Made by a program: the position numbers and the translations under genes. The notes under the pieces were generated by a model. That model saw nothing but the letters and a program-made list of their open reading frames with translations. It did not search any database and was not told the DNA's origin. A stretch of DNA of 64,000 nt from Luteimonas fraxinea (GTDB lineage Bacteria; Pseudomonadota; Gammaproteobacteria; Xanthomonadales; Xanthomonadaceae), in the NCBI RefSeq assembly GCF_021233355.1, contig NZ_CP089507.1, forward strand, positions 1,984,001 through 2,048,000. Direction: 5' to 3'. Below, in pieces: positions 47,901-59,209 of the stretch (position 1 is the first letter of the stretch; each line of letters begins with the position of its first letter).

Positions 47901-48620
47901 TATGCACACGGTCCCAACGACACCGCGATCGGCGGCAATGCGCGGGTGAATGCCGACGGCAGCACTGCGGTCGGCGCGAACAGCAGCATCTCGGCGAACG
48001 CCACCAATGCCGTCGCCGTCGGCGAGAGTGCATCGGTCACCGCTGCCTCCGGCACCGCGATCGGACAGGGCGCGAGCGTCACTGCGCAGGGTGCCGTGGC
48101 ACTCGGCCAAGGCGCGGTGGCCGATCGGGCGAACACGGTGTCGGTGGGCAACGCCGCGCAGCAGCGCCAGATCACGAATGTCGCCGCCGGCACGCAGACG
48201 ACCGACGCGGCCAACGTCGGCCAGGTGCGCGCGGGCGTGACCGAGGCCAAGGCCTATGCCGACAGCACGGCCACCCAGTCGGTCGCAACGTCCAAGGCCT
48301 ACACCGATCAGCGTCTCGCCAGCTGGGGCGACCAGTTCGAGGTCTACCGCGGCGACGTGGAACGTCGCTTCAGCGATACCGAGCGCCGCATCGACAAGCA
48401 GGGCGCGATGAGCGCCGCGATGTTGAACATGGCCACGAACGCGGCGGGCACACAGAGTCCGCGCGGTCGCGTGGCGGTGGGCGCCGGCTTCCAGAGCGGC
48501 GAGCAGGCGCTGTCGATCGGCTACGCGAAGCGGGTTGGCGAGCGTGCGTCCTTCAGCCTCGGCGGCGCGTTCAGCGGCGACGAAAAGTCTGCCGGCATCG
48601 GCTTCGGTATCGACCTGTGA
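44907..48620 (+). CDS. YadA-type trimeric autotransporter adhesin
   Basis: Large surface adhesin, 1237 residues. The N-terminus MNRIYRTLWNATLGRMVVAS is the extended signal peptide (ESPR) of type Vc autotransporters. The head consists of many 14-residue-type YadA repeats (xAxAxGxxAxAxGxxS). Two long modules, about residues 71-454 and 455-835, are near-duplicates, each closed by a neck ADRANTxSxGRxGAERQITN VAAGTQDTDAVN. A stalk and a third head/neck follow. A C-terminal YadA anchor (about 1150-1237) builds the trimeric pore. It probably mediates adhesion or autoaggregation. A hairpin at 48626-48647 follows the stop. Confidence 0.95.
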   Translation: MNRIYRTLWNATLGRMVVASELARSRSGRRTGVLIGSLALVLPMTAMAQATAVGLQTFEAPAAVDASDVARYFQASGSADSDAGAYVEGDNALAAGEAASAIGNGATALGGGAVATADDATAVGKDSLATGSSATAVGGMLRLDYSDIGDFGVVLDQQTSATGLAATALGAGAQANGDFNTAIGAQTETTGKSAVAIGGIADVLEDQMGPDFAGSDLQNTRASGRLSTAIGAGAQAVEYAATAIGGLANASGIRSVAIGYVTQATGYDATAVGDRTEATQDWATAYGAGARANGLRSTALGAFSNAWAENSTAVGQGAMANNVNSTAIGNGSWAAGRNSVAIGKATVWNGYFWGEGDPILYVDSLAMGTDAEVHGSRSVAIGPNAFVGIQEDSGLWAPIDGSVALGAGALADRANTVSVGRTGAERQITNVAAGTQDTDAVNLAQLKAASGAATRHFQATGSADSDAGAYAEGDDATAAGEAASATGNGSTALGGGAVATADTASAIGKDSLATAGSATAVGGMLQLDYSSIGDFGVVLNQQTSATGLAATALGAGAQANGDFNTAIGAQTETSGKSAVAIGGIADVLEDQLGSDYAGSDLQNTRASGRLSTAIGAGAQAVEYAATAIGGLANASGIRSIAIGYVTQATGYDATAIGDRAEATGDWATALGGGAYARTTRSTALGSFSNALAEGATAVGEGSMANNVNSTALGTGSWAAGRNSIAIGKATVWNGYFSNDNDPILYVDSIAMGTNAEVHGSRSIAIGPDAVIGGWSVLDADGNPLIVNDSVALGANAFADRANTISIGRAGAERQITNVAAGTQDTDAVNLAQVRSMTSGLGELAENAVVYDDADKASLRLAGADGTRIGNLANGAVSASSTDAINGRQLHAGLQSAADALGGGTTVTAIGTLSTPSYAIQGSGYVGIAATFAALDTQITRLNQRMDRVETVVEQGGANDRVAVGGDAPATVGADTNAVAVGAGAAANGDNGVALGGNAYAHGPNDTAIGGNARVNADGSTAVGANSSISANATNAVAVGESASVTAASGTAIGQGASVTAQGAVALGQGAVADRANTVSVGNAAQQRQITNVAAGTQTTDAANVGQVRAGVTEAKAYADSTATQSVATSKAYTDQRLASWGDQFEVYRGDVERRFSDTERRIDKQGAMSAAMLNMATNAAGTQSPRGRVAVGAGFQSGEQALSIGYAKRVGERASFSLGGAFSGDEKSAGIGFGIDL
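45118..47400 (+). repeat. Tandem duplication of about 1.15 kb inside the adhesin gene
   Basis: Unit 1 starts at about 45118 (RYFQASGSADSDAGAYVEGD) and unit 2 at about 46268 (RHFQATGSADSDAGAYAEGD). Both run through DFNTAIGAQTET and VEYAATAIGGLANASGIRS to a neck. Amino acid identity is very high by eye. DNA identity is also high but with many synonymous differences. Confidence 0.85.
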
Positions 48621-48625
48621 GTGCC

Positions 48626-48647
48626 GGCGGCGACGCAGGTCGCCGCC
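48626..48647 (+). terminator. Hairpin after the adhesin gene
   Basis: GGCGGCGAC pairs with GTCGCCGCC around a GCAG loop, six bases after the stop, followed by ACCTTTCC. The short T run makes it a weak terminator. Confidence 0.5.
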
Positions 48648-48700
48648 ACCTTTCCTGATTCGCCCATCCGGGCATCCATCCATCGACGGAGACACGTTCC

Positions 48701-50563
48701 ATGCGCATCCAGACCACACTCGGCGCCGCGATCGCCGCCATCCTGCTGACCGGCACCGCGCAGGCGGCCCAGCCCAGCCTCGACCGCACCGTCACCCGTG
48801 ATCTCGCGACCACACCGGCCGCAGGCTTCGGCGGCCAGCGCTTCGTGGTCAAGACCACAGCCGCATCGGCGCCGGGTCGCGCCGCACTGAGCAGCGCACT
48901 CGGCACTTCGGTGCGTCGCGCCGGCCTCGCCACCGCCGTGCGTGCAACCACCACCGCAGCGGCGCGTCCTGCCGCCACGGCGCGCGTGCTGCGCAGCATG
49001 GGCGCGCCCGGCTGGCATGTCGTGCAGGCCTCGCGCGCGCTGACCGAATCGGAGCAGGCGAGCTTCGTGCGCGAGCTGTCGGCCGAGCCCGGCGTGCTCA
49101 AGGTCGAAGTGGATCGCCTGTACCAGCGCGCCGACGTGTCGCGCAGCCCGCGCGCGCTGCCGGCCGCCGCGCCGAACGATCCCAACTACGCGCGTCTGCA
49201 GTGGAACTTCAACAATGCGACCGGCGGTGTGCGCGCCGAGCAGGGCTGGGAGATCTCGACCGGCGCAGGTGTCGTCGTCGCCGTGCTCGACACCGGCATC
49301 GTGGAGAACCACGTCGACCTCGCCGCCAACGTGCTGCCGGGCTACGACATGATTTCCGACAAGCGCGTGTCGCGCCGCGATACCGACGGCCGCGTTGCGG
49401 GCGGCTGGGACATCGGCGACTGGGAAGAAGCCAACTACTGCGTCGCGCTCGGCGGTCAGCCGCATCCGCCGGCCGACAGCTCCTGGCACGGCAGCCATGT
49501 GGCCGGCACCATCGCGCAGGTCACCAACAACGGCGTCGGGCTCGCAGGCCTGGCGCACGACGCCGAGGTCCTGCCGGTGCGCGTGCTGGGCTCGTGCGGC
49601 GGTTTCGGCAGCGACATCGCCGACGGCATGCTCTGGGCCGCGGGTGCACCCGTGGAAGGTCTGCCGACCAACCCGAACCCGGCCGAGGTGCTCAACATGA
49701 GTCTGGGCAGCGGCGGTCCGCAGACATGTCCGACGCTCTACCAGGATGCGATCAACCAGGTGAACAACCTCGGCGCGATCATCGTGGTCGCCGCCGGCAA
49801 CTCGAACGCGAATGCGAGCACGTACACGATGGGTTCGTGCAGCGGCGTCATCGTCGTCGGCGCCACGCGCGTTACCGGCGGCAAGGCGAGCTACTCGAGC
49901 TGGGGCACGCGCGTGGACCTGTCCGCGCCGGGCGGCGGTGGCTCGGTGGACGGCGATCCGAACGGCTACATCTTCCAGGCCATCAACAACGGCACGACGC
50001 GTCCCACCAGCGAGTACAGCCTGGGCGGCTTTACCGGCACTTCGATGGCCTCGCCGCACGTGGCGGCCGCCGTGGCGATGGTGCAGAGCGTCGTCGACAC
50101 GCCGCTGGCGTGGGGCGAAATGCGTGACCTGCTGCGCCGGACCGCGCGTCCGTTCCCGGCCTCGATCCCGGGCTCCACGCCGATGGGTACCGGCATTCTC
50201 GATGTGGCGACACTGCTCAACCGCGCCACCCAGCCGCCGTGCACCGAGAACTGCGTGCCGCCGACCGTGCAGCTGTCGAACAAGGTGGAACTGCGCGGGC
50301 TTTCGAATGGCGCCGAAGATGCGGTTTACAGCTTCCAGGCGGAGGCCGGCAAGGTGCTGTCGTTCATGACCTACAGCGGCACCGGCAACGTGTCGATGTA
50401 CGTCGCCGCCGGACGCGTGCCGACAGCAACCGATCGCGACGGCTTCTCCACGCGCGCCAACAGCAACACCGAGACCGTGCGTTTCACCGCGCCGGTGGCG
50501 GGCACCTACCACGTGCGCCTGACCGGCACGTATGCCGGCATGACCCTGGTCGCACGCCAGTAA
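48701..50563 (+). CDS. Subtilisin-like secreted serine protease (S8) with PPC domain
   Basis: Extracellular protease precursor of 620 residues: signal peptide (1-22), inhibitor-like propeptide (about 45-145), S8 domain (about 165-505) and C-terminal pre-peptidase (PPC) domain (about 525-620). The catalytic triad is complete: Asp197 (AVLDTGI), His263 (WHGSHVAGT) and Ser448 (GTSMASPHVA), with the oxyanion Asn in AAGNSNA. Several cysteines suggest disulfides. The type is common among secreted Lysobacter/Xanthomonas proteases. It follows the adhesin gene by 80 bases. A perfect 14-base hairpin is at 50573-50604. Confidence 0.95.
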   Translation: MRIQTTLGAAIAAILLTGTAQAAQPSLDRTVTRDLATTPAAGFGGQRFVVKTTAASAPGRAALSSALGTSVRRAGLATAVRATTTAAARPAATARVLRSMGAPGWHVVQASRALTESEQASFVRELSAEPGVLKVEVDRLYQRADVSRSPRALPAAAPNDPNYARLQWNFNNATGGVRAEQGWEISTGAGVVVAVLDTGIVENHVDLAANVLPGYDMISDKRVSRRDTDGRVAGGWDIGDWEEANYCVALGGQPHPPADSSWHGSHVAGTIAQVTNNGVGLAGLAHDAEVLPVRVLGSCGGFGSDIADGMLWAAGAPVEGLPTNPNPAEVLNMSLGSGGPQTCPTLYQDAINQVNNLGAIIVVAAGNSNANASTYTMGSCSGVIVVGATRVTGGKASYSSWGTRVDLSAPGGGGSVDGDPNGYIFQAINNGTTRPTSEYSLGGFTGTSMASPHVAAAVAMVQSVVDTPLAWGEMRDLLRRTARPFPASIPGSTPMGTGILDVATLLNRATQPPCTENCVPPTVQLSNKVELRGLSNGAEDAVYSFQAEAGKVLSFMTYSGTGNVSMYVAAGRVPTATDRDGFSTRANSNTETVRFTAPVAGTYHVRLTGTYAGMTLVARQ

Positions 50564-50572
50564 ACCGGAAGT

Positions 50573-50604
50573 GCCACCCGCGTCGGTGTGCCGACGCGGG
50601 TGGC
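50573..50604 (+). terminator. Hairpin after the subtilisin-like protease gene
   Basis: Perfect 14-base stem, GCCACCCGCGTCGG with CCGACGCGGGTGGC and a TGTG loop, nine bases after the stop. No T-tract follows, so it may act with Rho or as a stabiliser. Confidence 0.6.
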
Positions 50605-50618
50605 CATCGCCCACGACC

Positions 50619-50918
50619 ATGCGCAGGCCGCCGGATAACCGTTTCGACTGGCTGACGGTCCTGCCGTACTGGGGGCCGACGGACGATGGCTGCGAAGTGC
50701 TCGAAGTCGCACTCTCCGATTTCGTCTACCGCAGCGGCATGACCGACGCCGACTGGCAGTTCGCGTTCGTCTCCTGGGCCAGTGCGCGACTGATCCGCAC
50801 CGGGGAGTGTTACGAGATCGCGACGCGCGACACGCGCAGCGGCATCGACATGCTGCGCATCGTGCGCGATCCAGGCCAGATCCTGTCGCCACAGAGCGGT
50901 GCAACCACGACAACCTGA
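50619..50918 (+). CDS. Small protein of unknown function, paralogue 1
   Basis: Not recognised. It is 99 residues from ATG 50619 (MRRPPDNRFDWLTVLPYW), with no signal peptide and rich in Trp, Asp and aromatic residues. It shares a pattern with the next small protein: FDWL/YDWL near the start, LSDF/LATF, then WQFAFVSWASARLIRTGECY against WSLDFLSWKCERLVSDGCWY, and RIVRD/RVVLD at the end. This shared pattern supports real coding. No strong ribosome-binding site is visible. Confidence 0.6.
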   Translation: MRRPPDNRFDWLTVLPYWGPTDDGCEVLEVALSDFVYRSGMTDADWQFAFVSWASARLIRTGECYEIATRDTRSGIDMLRIVRDPGQILSPQSGATTTT

Positions 50919-50969
50919 TAGCGCCTCGAACCGTCGCAGCGCGAACGCGTCTGCGATGCGACACGATCG

Positions 50970-51230
50970 ATGCAACCACAGACACGTCCATCGGCGAACT
51001 ACGACTGGCTACTGACTTGGACCGACTGGTCCGCACGCGAGGATCGCCGGCTCGAAGCCGTGTTCGACCTAGCGACATTCCTGCAGCGCAGCCAGGCTGC
51101 ACAAGGCTCCTGGTCGCTCGATTTCCTGTCCTGGAAATGCGAACGCCTCGTCAGCGACGGCTGCTGGTACGAAGCACGTCTCGAACATCGACACGACCGC
51201 ACCGACGTGCGTGTCGTGCTCGATCGCTGA
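50970..51230 (+). CDS. Small protein of unknown function, paralogue 2
   Basis: An 86-residue protein from ATG 50970 (MQPQTRPSANYDWLLTWTDW), aligning along its whole length with the preceding 99-residue protein. Conserved positions include DWL, SWxxxRL, a C-W/E-Y-E-A/I motif and a final R-D. It contains two Cys (SWKCERL, DGCWYE). Cytoplasmic by appearance. Located between a secreted protease and an amidase lipoprotein. Function unknown. Confidence 0.6.
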   Translation: MQPQTRPSANYDWLLTWTDWSAREDRRLEAVFDLATFLQRSQAAQGSWSLDFLSWKCERLVSDGCWYEARLEHRHDRTDVRVVLDR

Positions 51231-51287
51231 TCGCGTGACATGACTGCGCGGCTTGCGTCCGCGTGCCCGAGCGGGTGCAATGCGGAC

Positions 51288-52040
51288 ATGCGCATTCTCA
51301 TCGTTCTGTTCGCCGCGCTGCTGCTGTCGGCCTGTGCCCACCAGTCGCCCCGCAATCCGCTCGCCACCTGGGTCCCGTCGACCAATCACGATGCGCGTCG
51401 ACCGGTGCTGGTGGTGCTGCATTACACCGAGCAGGATTCGGTGCAGCGCAGTCTCGACACGCTGCGCACCGCCAACAGCGGCGGTCGCGTGAGTTCGCAT
51501 TACCTGATCGGCCAGGATGGCGAGCGCTACCAACTCGTGTCCGATCTCGATCGTGCATGGCATGCCGGCGCCGGCAGCTGGGGCGCGGTGTCGGACGTGA
51601 ACTCCGCCTCGATCGGCATCGAGCTCGACAACAACGGTCGCGTGCCGTTCGCCGAACCACTGGTCGAGAGCCTGCTGGTGCTGCTGGACGATCTGAAGAC
51701 GCGCTGGCGTATTCCGGCCGAAAACTTCATCGCCCACTCCGATCTCGCGCCCGGCCGCAAGGTCGATCCCGGTGTGCACTTTCCGTGGAAGCGTCTCGCG
51801 CAACACGGCTATGGCGTCTGGCCGCGCGACGACACACCGCCGGCGCCGGTGGACTTCGACGTGGTGCAGGCCTTGCGGGTCGTGGGCTATCCGGTTGAGG
51901 ACCTCGATGCGACGTCGCGGGCGTTCCGTTTGCGGTTCCGCGCGCTGGCCGAAGGGCCGCTGGATGTGGAGGATCAGCGGATCCTCTATGCGCTGGTGCA
52001 GGGGTGGACGATTCCGGCGGATGCAGCCGTGCAGCCGTAG
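51288..52040 (+). CDS. N-acetylmuramoyl-L-alanine amidase lipoprotein (amidase_2)
   Basis: Cleaves the bond between muramic acid and the stem peptide, probably on recycling or turnover muropeptides. The 250 residues start with a lipoprotein signal with lipobox LSAC (Cys16). The zinc ligands are His in VLHYTEQD and His in IAHSDLAPGRKVDPG, as in AmpD/AmiD. A C-terminal helical segment (about 185-240) resembles a peptidoglycan-binding fold, as in AmiD. The chosen start ATG 51288 precedes the lipoprotein signal directly. Confidence 0.88.
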   Translation: MRILIVLFAALLLSACAHQSPRNPLATWVPSTNHDARRPVLVVLHYTEQDSVQRSLDTLRTANSGGRVSSHYLIGQDGERYQLVSDLDRAWHAGAGSWGAVSDVNSASIGIELDNNGRVPFAEPLVESLLVLLDDLKTRWRIPAENFIAHSDLAPGRKVDPGVHFPWKRLAQHGYGVWPRDDTPPAPVDFDVVQALRVVGYPVEDLDATSRAFRLRFRALAEGPLDVEDQRILYALVQGWTIPADAAVQP

Positions 52041-52556
52041 TAGTTCTGTTCTTGCTTCTGCGGTTGTCTTGCTCTTCCTAGGTCTCGACGCCGCACAGGT
52101 GATCGCAGACCCGTAGGGCGGCGGGCATGGATGCCCGCCGTTTTCCGACCGAGCCAGGATGGCGAGTCGGAAAATCCCGGAACAGGTGACACGCCGGGTG
52201 AGCTCCGTCGGGGCTGGCCCTTTTCTTTGGTTCCGTTTCTTTTGGGCCAGCAAAAGAAATGAACCCGCTCGCCGCAAGGTGAGTGGAAGCGTTTGATCTT
52301 GCTTCTCGCCGTGAGCGCGAAGCGGAATAGCAACGTCAGACGCTTTCGTCCGCTGACGCGGCCGAGTTCATTTCTTTTGGGGGACGCCAAAAGAAACGGA
52401 ACCAAAGAAAAACGTCTCCCCGACACGTCCGAAGCCCGCGGCGTCACACGCACCGGGATTTTCCGACTCGGCATCCTGCCTCGGTCGGAAAACGCCGCAC
52501 ATCCATGTGCGGCGCCCTCCGGGTACGTAGGTTTGGAGCGCCGTCAGAAAAAATCC

Positions 52557-52660
<104 letters not shown>

Positions 52661-52700
52661 TGCAACGCCGAGTCGAAAGCGAAGCGAAACCCACAACGCA

Positions 52701-52722
52701 ACAGGCCCGCCGAAGCGGGCCT
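52701..52722 (-). terminator. Hairpin terminator after icd
   Basis: CAGGCCCGC pairs with GCGGGCCTG around a 4-base loop, 26 bases beyond the icd stop on the minus strand, followed there by TTGCGTTGTG. A probable transcript end with a modest T-tract. Confidence 0.6.
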
Positions 52723-52747
52723 GTCGATCAAACGTTGAAGCGAACGC

Positions 52748-55741
<2,994 letters not shown>

Positions 55742-55939
55742 TCACGCGGCAGGCAGTTGCAGCACCTGGCCGGCGTGGAGGGCATCGGGATCATCGAGCA
55801 CGTCGCGGTTGGCGTCGAACAGCTCGCACCAGCGGTCCTGCGCGCCGAGTTCGGATTCGGCGATTCCGGACAGGCTGTCGCCCTTGCGCACGACATAGGT
55901 GCGCATCGGGTGTGCGTCGGGAATGCGGGAAGAAGTCAT
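55742..55939 (-). CDS. Small LysM-domain protein
   Basis: A 65-residue protein that consists almost only of one LysM peptidoglycan-binding domain (YVVRKGDSLSGIAESELG to HAGQVLQLPAA). No signal peptide is visible, so location is uncertain. It may be a fragment-like stand-alone module. A later in-frame Met (MRTYVV) could be the start. It precedes the proline-rich lipoprotein gene. Confidence 0.7.
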   Translation of the reverse strand: MTSSRIPDAHPMRTYVVRKGDSLSGIAESELGAQDRWCELFDANRDVLDDPDALHAGQVLQLPAA

Positions 55940-56017
55940 GGCCGGGCGTGCGTGGAGGCGACGGCGCAGGCTCCCACGCCCCGCGTTAAGAATCCATCGC
56001 GCGGGGCGTGCAATCGA

Positions 56018-56851
56018 CTACTGCCGTTCGTCGCGCAGGCGCGCAGGCATCGCATGGCCGGGCGTCGCGCGCCATGGATTGATATCCAGCCCGCCGCGCC
56101 GCGTGTAACGCGCTTCGACCGACAGCGTCTGCGGCCGGCAGCGCGCCAGCAGGTCGACGAACACGCGCTCGACGCACTGCTCGTGGAATTCGGCGTGATC
56201 GCGGAACGACACCAGATACTGCAGAAGCGTGGCGCGATCGATGCGCGGCCCGCGATAGGCGATGTGCAGGCTCGCCCAGTCCGGCTGGCCGGTGACCGGG
56301 CAGTTCGACTTCAGCAACGCCGAGGTCAGGCGTTCCTCGACGATCTCGCCAGCGTCGGCCGCGAGCAGCGAGGCATCGGGCGGGCCGTAGCTCGCGATCT
56401 CGACATCGAGACTGTCGATCGATGCGCCGTCGTGCGCGATGTCGTCCATGGCCGGCAGACCGAACACCACATCGACAGGCGCGCCGGCGGACTGCGACAA
56501 GTCCTGGATGACACGCGCGAGAACCGCGTCGGCCGTGTCGAAGCGCGTGTGGTTGAGCGAGTTGAGATAAAGCTTCAGCGACTTCGACTCGACCAGATGC
56601 GGCGAATCGCCCGGCACGGTGATCGTCGCCGTCGCCACGACCGGCTTGCCGCGCGTATCCAGCCAGCTCAGTTCGTAGGCGTGCCAGCGGTCGTGGCCGA
56701 TGAAGGGCAGCGTCGCGCCGATGCCGATCTCGGCGCGACCAAGCGTGCGCGCGATCGGGAACAGCAGGCCGGGATCGTAATGACGCGGATAGGCGACCTC
56801 GCGGCCGAGCGGAATGGGCGGCGCGGCCGCAATGGGGGTTCGGGGGGACAT
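56018..56851 (-). CDS. queF: NADPH-dependent 7-cyano-7-deazaguanine reductase QueF
   Basis: Reduces preQ0 to preQ1 in queuosine biosynthesis. The 277 residues are the long, bimodular form. The preQ0-binding motif [11 protein letters not shown] is near 88, and the catalytic Cys184 with Asp191 lies in [24 protein letters not shown] is also conserved. It is a single gene, with start ATG 56851 and GGGG close upstream. It is unrelated to its neighbours. Confidence 0.95.
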   Translation of the reverse strand: MSPRTPIAAAPPIPLGREVAYPRHYDPGLLFPIARTLGRAEIGIGATLPFIGHDRWHAYELSWLDTRGKPVVATATITVPGDSPHLVESKSLKLYLNSLNHTRFDTADAVLARVIQDLSQSAGAPVDVVFGLPAMDDIAHDGASIDSLDVEIASYGPPDASLLAADAGEIVEERLTSALLKSNCPVTGQPDWASLHIAYRGPRIDRATLLQYLVSFRDHAEFHEQCVERVFVDLLARCRPQTLSVEARYTRRGGLDINPWRATPGHAMPARLRDERQ

Positions 56852-57316
56852 GCGAGGATTTTAGCGCCGGGGGGATGACGTGCGTTGCGTGGGGCGCGGT
56901 GCTGGCGGGATGGCAGTCAGGCAGGCAGGCGGTCGGTGCGTCAGAAGCTCGCTGCGTCGGGCCGGCAGTGCGTCAGCCCGTCAGGTCTGACTCGATTCCC
57001 AGCGCGTCACCCCAGCGCACGCTGGGGTCCATGTTGATCTTCGCGTCGACGCAAGATCGCGCGCCGAAGGCAACAGCAAAATGGATCCCAGCTTTCGCTG
57101 GGATGACGGTAGTGGGATTGTGGAGGTTGCGAGCCAAATCACTGGATGACCAGCCATTCGGCTGTTGAAAGGCGCTTCCGGCCCCGCGTCGGGTGACGGA
57201 ACACGAAGCACTCACGCCAAAGCCCGTGCTGCTCGATCTGCGCGTTCGCGCTGGCCTTTGCAGTCGCCCCGTCGCATGCCGGGGTCCCGCGCCTTGCGCC
57301 GATGCGCCGAGACGCC
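56852..57316. other. Non-coding gap between queF and the M20 amidohydrolase
   Basis: About 465 bases. It holds the bipartite repeat copy B at 57005-57108 and otherwise no gene that I can support. The remaining bases are GC-rich without T-tracts or clear promoter hexamers. Confidence 0.6.
57005..57108 (-). repeat. Bipartite palindromic repeat, copy B
   Basis: Two stem-loops, GTCACCCCAGCGCACGCTGG..GG and GGATCCCAGCTTTCGCTGGG..ATGACG, separated by about 58 bases. Read on the minus strand it matches copy A at 36481-36602 in both stems and in the ATCCAT and ATGG flanks. Confidence 0.7.
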
Positions 57317-58630
57317 TCAGCTCTCTCCCGCATCCAGATAATCCAGACTGACCTGCAGCATCGCGCGCAGCCCGAGATCCAGCGCCGACTCGTCGAGATC
57401 GAACTGCGGCGAATGGTTGCTCGGCGCGGTCGCCGGGTCCTTGCCTGCCGCGGTCGCGCCGACGAAGAAGAACATCGCCGGCACTTCCTTCGCGTAGTAC
57501 GCGAAATCTTCGGCGCCCATGTTGAGCGGGGTTTCGACGACGTTCTCCGCGCCGGCAACGGCCTGCAGGCTCGGCAGCAGGCGCGTGGTCAGGGCAGGGT
57601 CGTTGACGGTGACGGGGTTGCCGGTGGAGTCGGGCACGTGCGCCTCGACGGTGGCGCCATGCGCGGCGGCCACGTGTTCGGCGACGTTCTTGAGGTCGGC
57701 GAAGATGTCGCTGCGCACGCCTTCGTCGAAGGTGCGGATCGTGCCGACCAGTTCGACGCTGTCGGGAATGATGTTGTAGCGGATGCCGCCCTTGATCGCG
57801 CCGAAGCTCACCACTGCCGGCAACGTCGAGATGTTGGTACGGCGGCTGACGATGGTCTGCGCGGTGCCGATCAGATCGGCCGCGGCGACGATCGGATCGA
57901 TGCCGCCCCAGGGCCGCGAGCCGTGCGTCTGCCGGCCGATGACCTTGATGTTGAAACGGTCCGACGCGGCCATCAGCGGGCCGCCGCGCACGCCGAGCTG
58001 GCCGGCCTGCAGCGTCGAGAACACATGCAGGCCGAAGATCGCGTCCGGTTTGAAGTCGCGGAAGATGCCCTCGGCCAGCATCATCGACGCGCCGCCGTCC
58101 TCGTCGTCGGGCGGGCCTTCCTCGGCGGGCTGGAACACGAACAGCACCTCGCCCGCCAGCTGCTCGCGCATGCCGACCAGGGCTTCGGCCACGCCCATCA
58201 GGATCGCGACGTGCGCATCGTGGCCGCAGGCGTGCATGACGCCGGTGGGTTCGCCGCGGTAGGTCGTGGTCGCGGTGGACGCGAAGGGCAGGCCGGTCTG
58301 TTCGGTGACCGGCAACGCGTCCATGTCGGCGCGCAGTGCGATCTTCGGGCCGGGGCGGCCGCCCTTGAGCACGGCGGTCACGCCGGTATGCGCGATGCCG
58401 GTTTTCGGTTCGAGGCCGAGGCTACGCAGATGCTCGGCGACCAGCGCCGCGGTACGCGTCTCCCGGTTGCCAAGCTCGGGATGCTGGTGGATGTCACGGC
58501 GCCAGTCGACGACCCTGGCCTGCAGCGCGGTCGCGGCGCTGGCGACTTCGGGACGTTGCGACGCCTGCGCATGCGACAGAACGGGCAGGGCGGCGCAGGC
58601 GCAGAGCAGCGCGGTGGCGAGACGATGCAT
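57317..58630 (-). CDS. Secreted M20-family amidohydrolase
   Basis: Metal-dependent amidohydrolase of the M20D (hippurate/indole-acetyl-amino acid hydrolase-like) group, 437 residues with a signal peptide (about 1-22, SHAQA). Metal-binding residues are in MHACGHDAH, QPAEEGPPDD and the later NHSPQFDLDE. Substrates are N-acyl amino acids in general; the exact one is unknown. It probably acts in the periplasm. The start ATG 58630 directly precedes the signal peptide. Confidence 0.9.
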   Translation of the reverse strand: MHRLATALLCACAALPVLSHAQASQRPEVASAATALQARVVDWRRDIHQHPELGNRETRTAALVAEHLRSLGLEPKTGIAHTGVTAVLKGGRPGPKIALRADMDALPVTEQTGLPFASTATTTYRGEPTGVMHACGHDAHVAILMGVAEALVGMREQLAGEVLFVFQPAEEGPPDDEDGGASMMLAEGIFRDFKPDAIFGLHVFSTLQAGQLGVRGGPLMAASDRFNIKVIGRQTHGSRPWGGIDPIVAAADLIGTAQTIVSRRTNISTLPAVVSFGAIKGGIRYNIIPDSVELVGTIRTFDEGVRSDIFADLKNVAEHVAAAHGATVEAHVPDSTGNPVTVNDPALTTRLLPSLQAVAGAENVVETPLNMGAEDFAYYAKEVPAMFFFVGATAAGKDPATAPSNHSPQFDLDESALDLGLRAMLQVSLDYLDAGES

Positions 58631-58696
58631 CGGCGGATCCTCGACGGGTGACCGGTCGATGCTAGTGGATCAGCGGGCCTGCTGGCGCAATGAAGA

Positions 58697-58716
58697 AAGC
58701 GCGCCTGCGCGCGCTT
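58697..58716 (-). terminator. Hairpin after the DUF4156 gene
   Basis: AAGCGCGC and GCGCGCTT with a 4-base loop. On the minus strand it follows the DUF4156 gene by about 35 bases and is followed by TCTTCATT. Confidence 0.45.
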
Positions 58717-58751
58717 CCAGATCAGGACTCAATCGATCGCGACGTGCGCGG

Positions 58752-59063
58752 TCAGCGTCCGCACTGCCAGGCGCCGAAGCGCTGGCTGCCGCCGGCGGGT
58801 TCGCCGAGCGGGGTGATCGTGTCGGCGTTGAGGCCGGGCGCCTCGTTGCGGGCGAGGGTTTCCAGTTCCTCGCGCACGCGCAGCTGGTTGCGTTCGACGA
58901 ACGCGATGCTGTGCTTGACCGAGACTTCGACCTCGCCACGCTTCTGACAGTCGGCAGGCGCCGCACTGGTCACGCGCACCGCGCTCGCGCCCGGCGCCAT
59001 GTGCACCCAGGTGCAGCCGACGGCGGACAGGGACAGCAGCATCACAGCCAGGGACTTGCGCAT
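58752..59063 (-). CDS. DUF4156 lipoprotein
   Basis: Small predicted lipoprotein of 103 residues with lipobox SAVGC (Cys17) followed by TWVHMAPGASAVRV, the DUF4156 hallmark. A pair of later Cys (ADCQKRGEV and AWQCGR) may form a disulfide, as in RcsF-like folds. Function is unknown. The start ATG 59063 is clear. It lies downstream of the M16 protease gene on the same strand with a 146-base gap holding two short hairpins. Confidence 0.82.
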   Translation of the reverse strand: MRKSLAVMLLSLSAVGCTWVHMAPGASAVRVTSAAPADCQKRGEVEVSVKHSIAFVERNQLRVREELETLARNEAPGLNADTITPLGEPAGGSQRFGAWQCGR

Positions 59064-59209
59064 TCGGAATGCTCCGGGGATTGATGGGGTAGGACGCGAT
59101 ACCCGCCATTGTGGCGGGCATCGGCTGAGCGGGCGATCACCGCCCGCGGAACCTGTTCAAGTCTGCTGCGCGCACCAGCCGGCGAACGCAGCAGGACATT
59201 GGACAGGTG

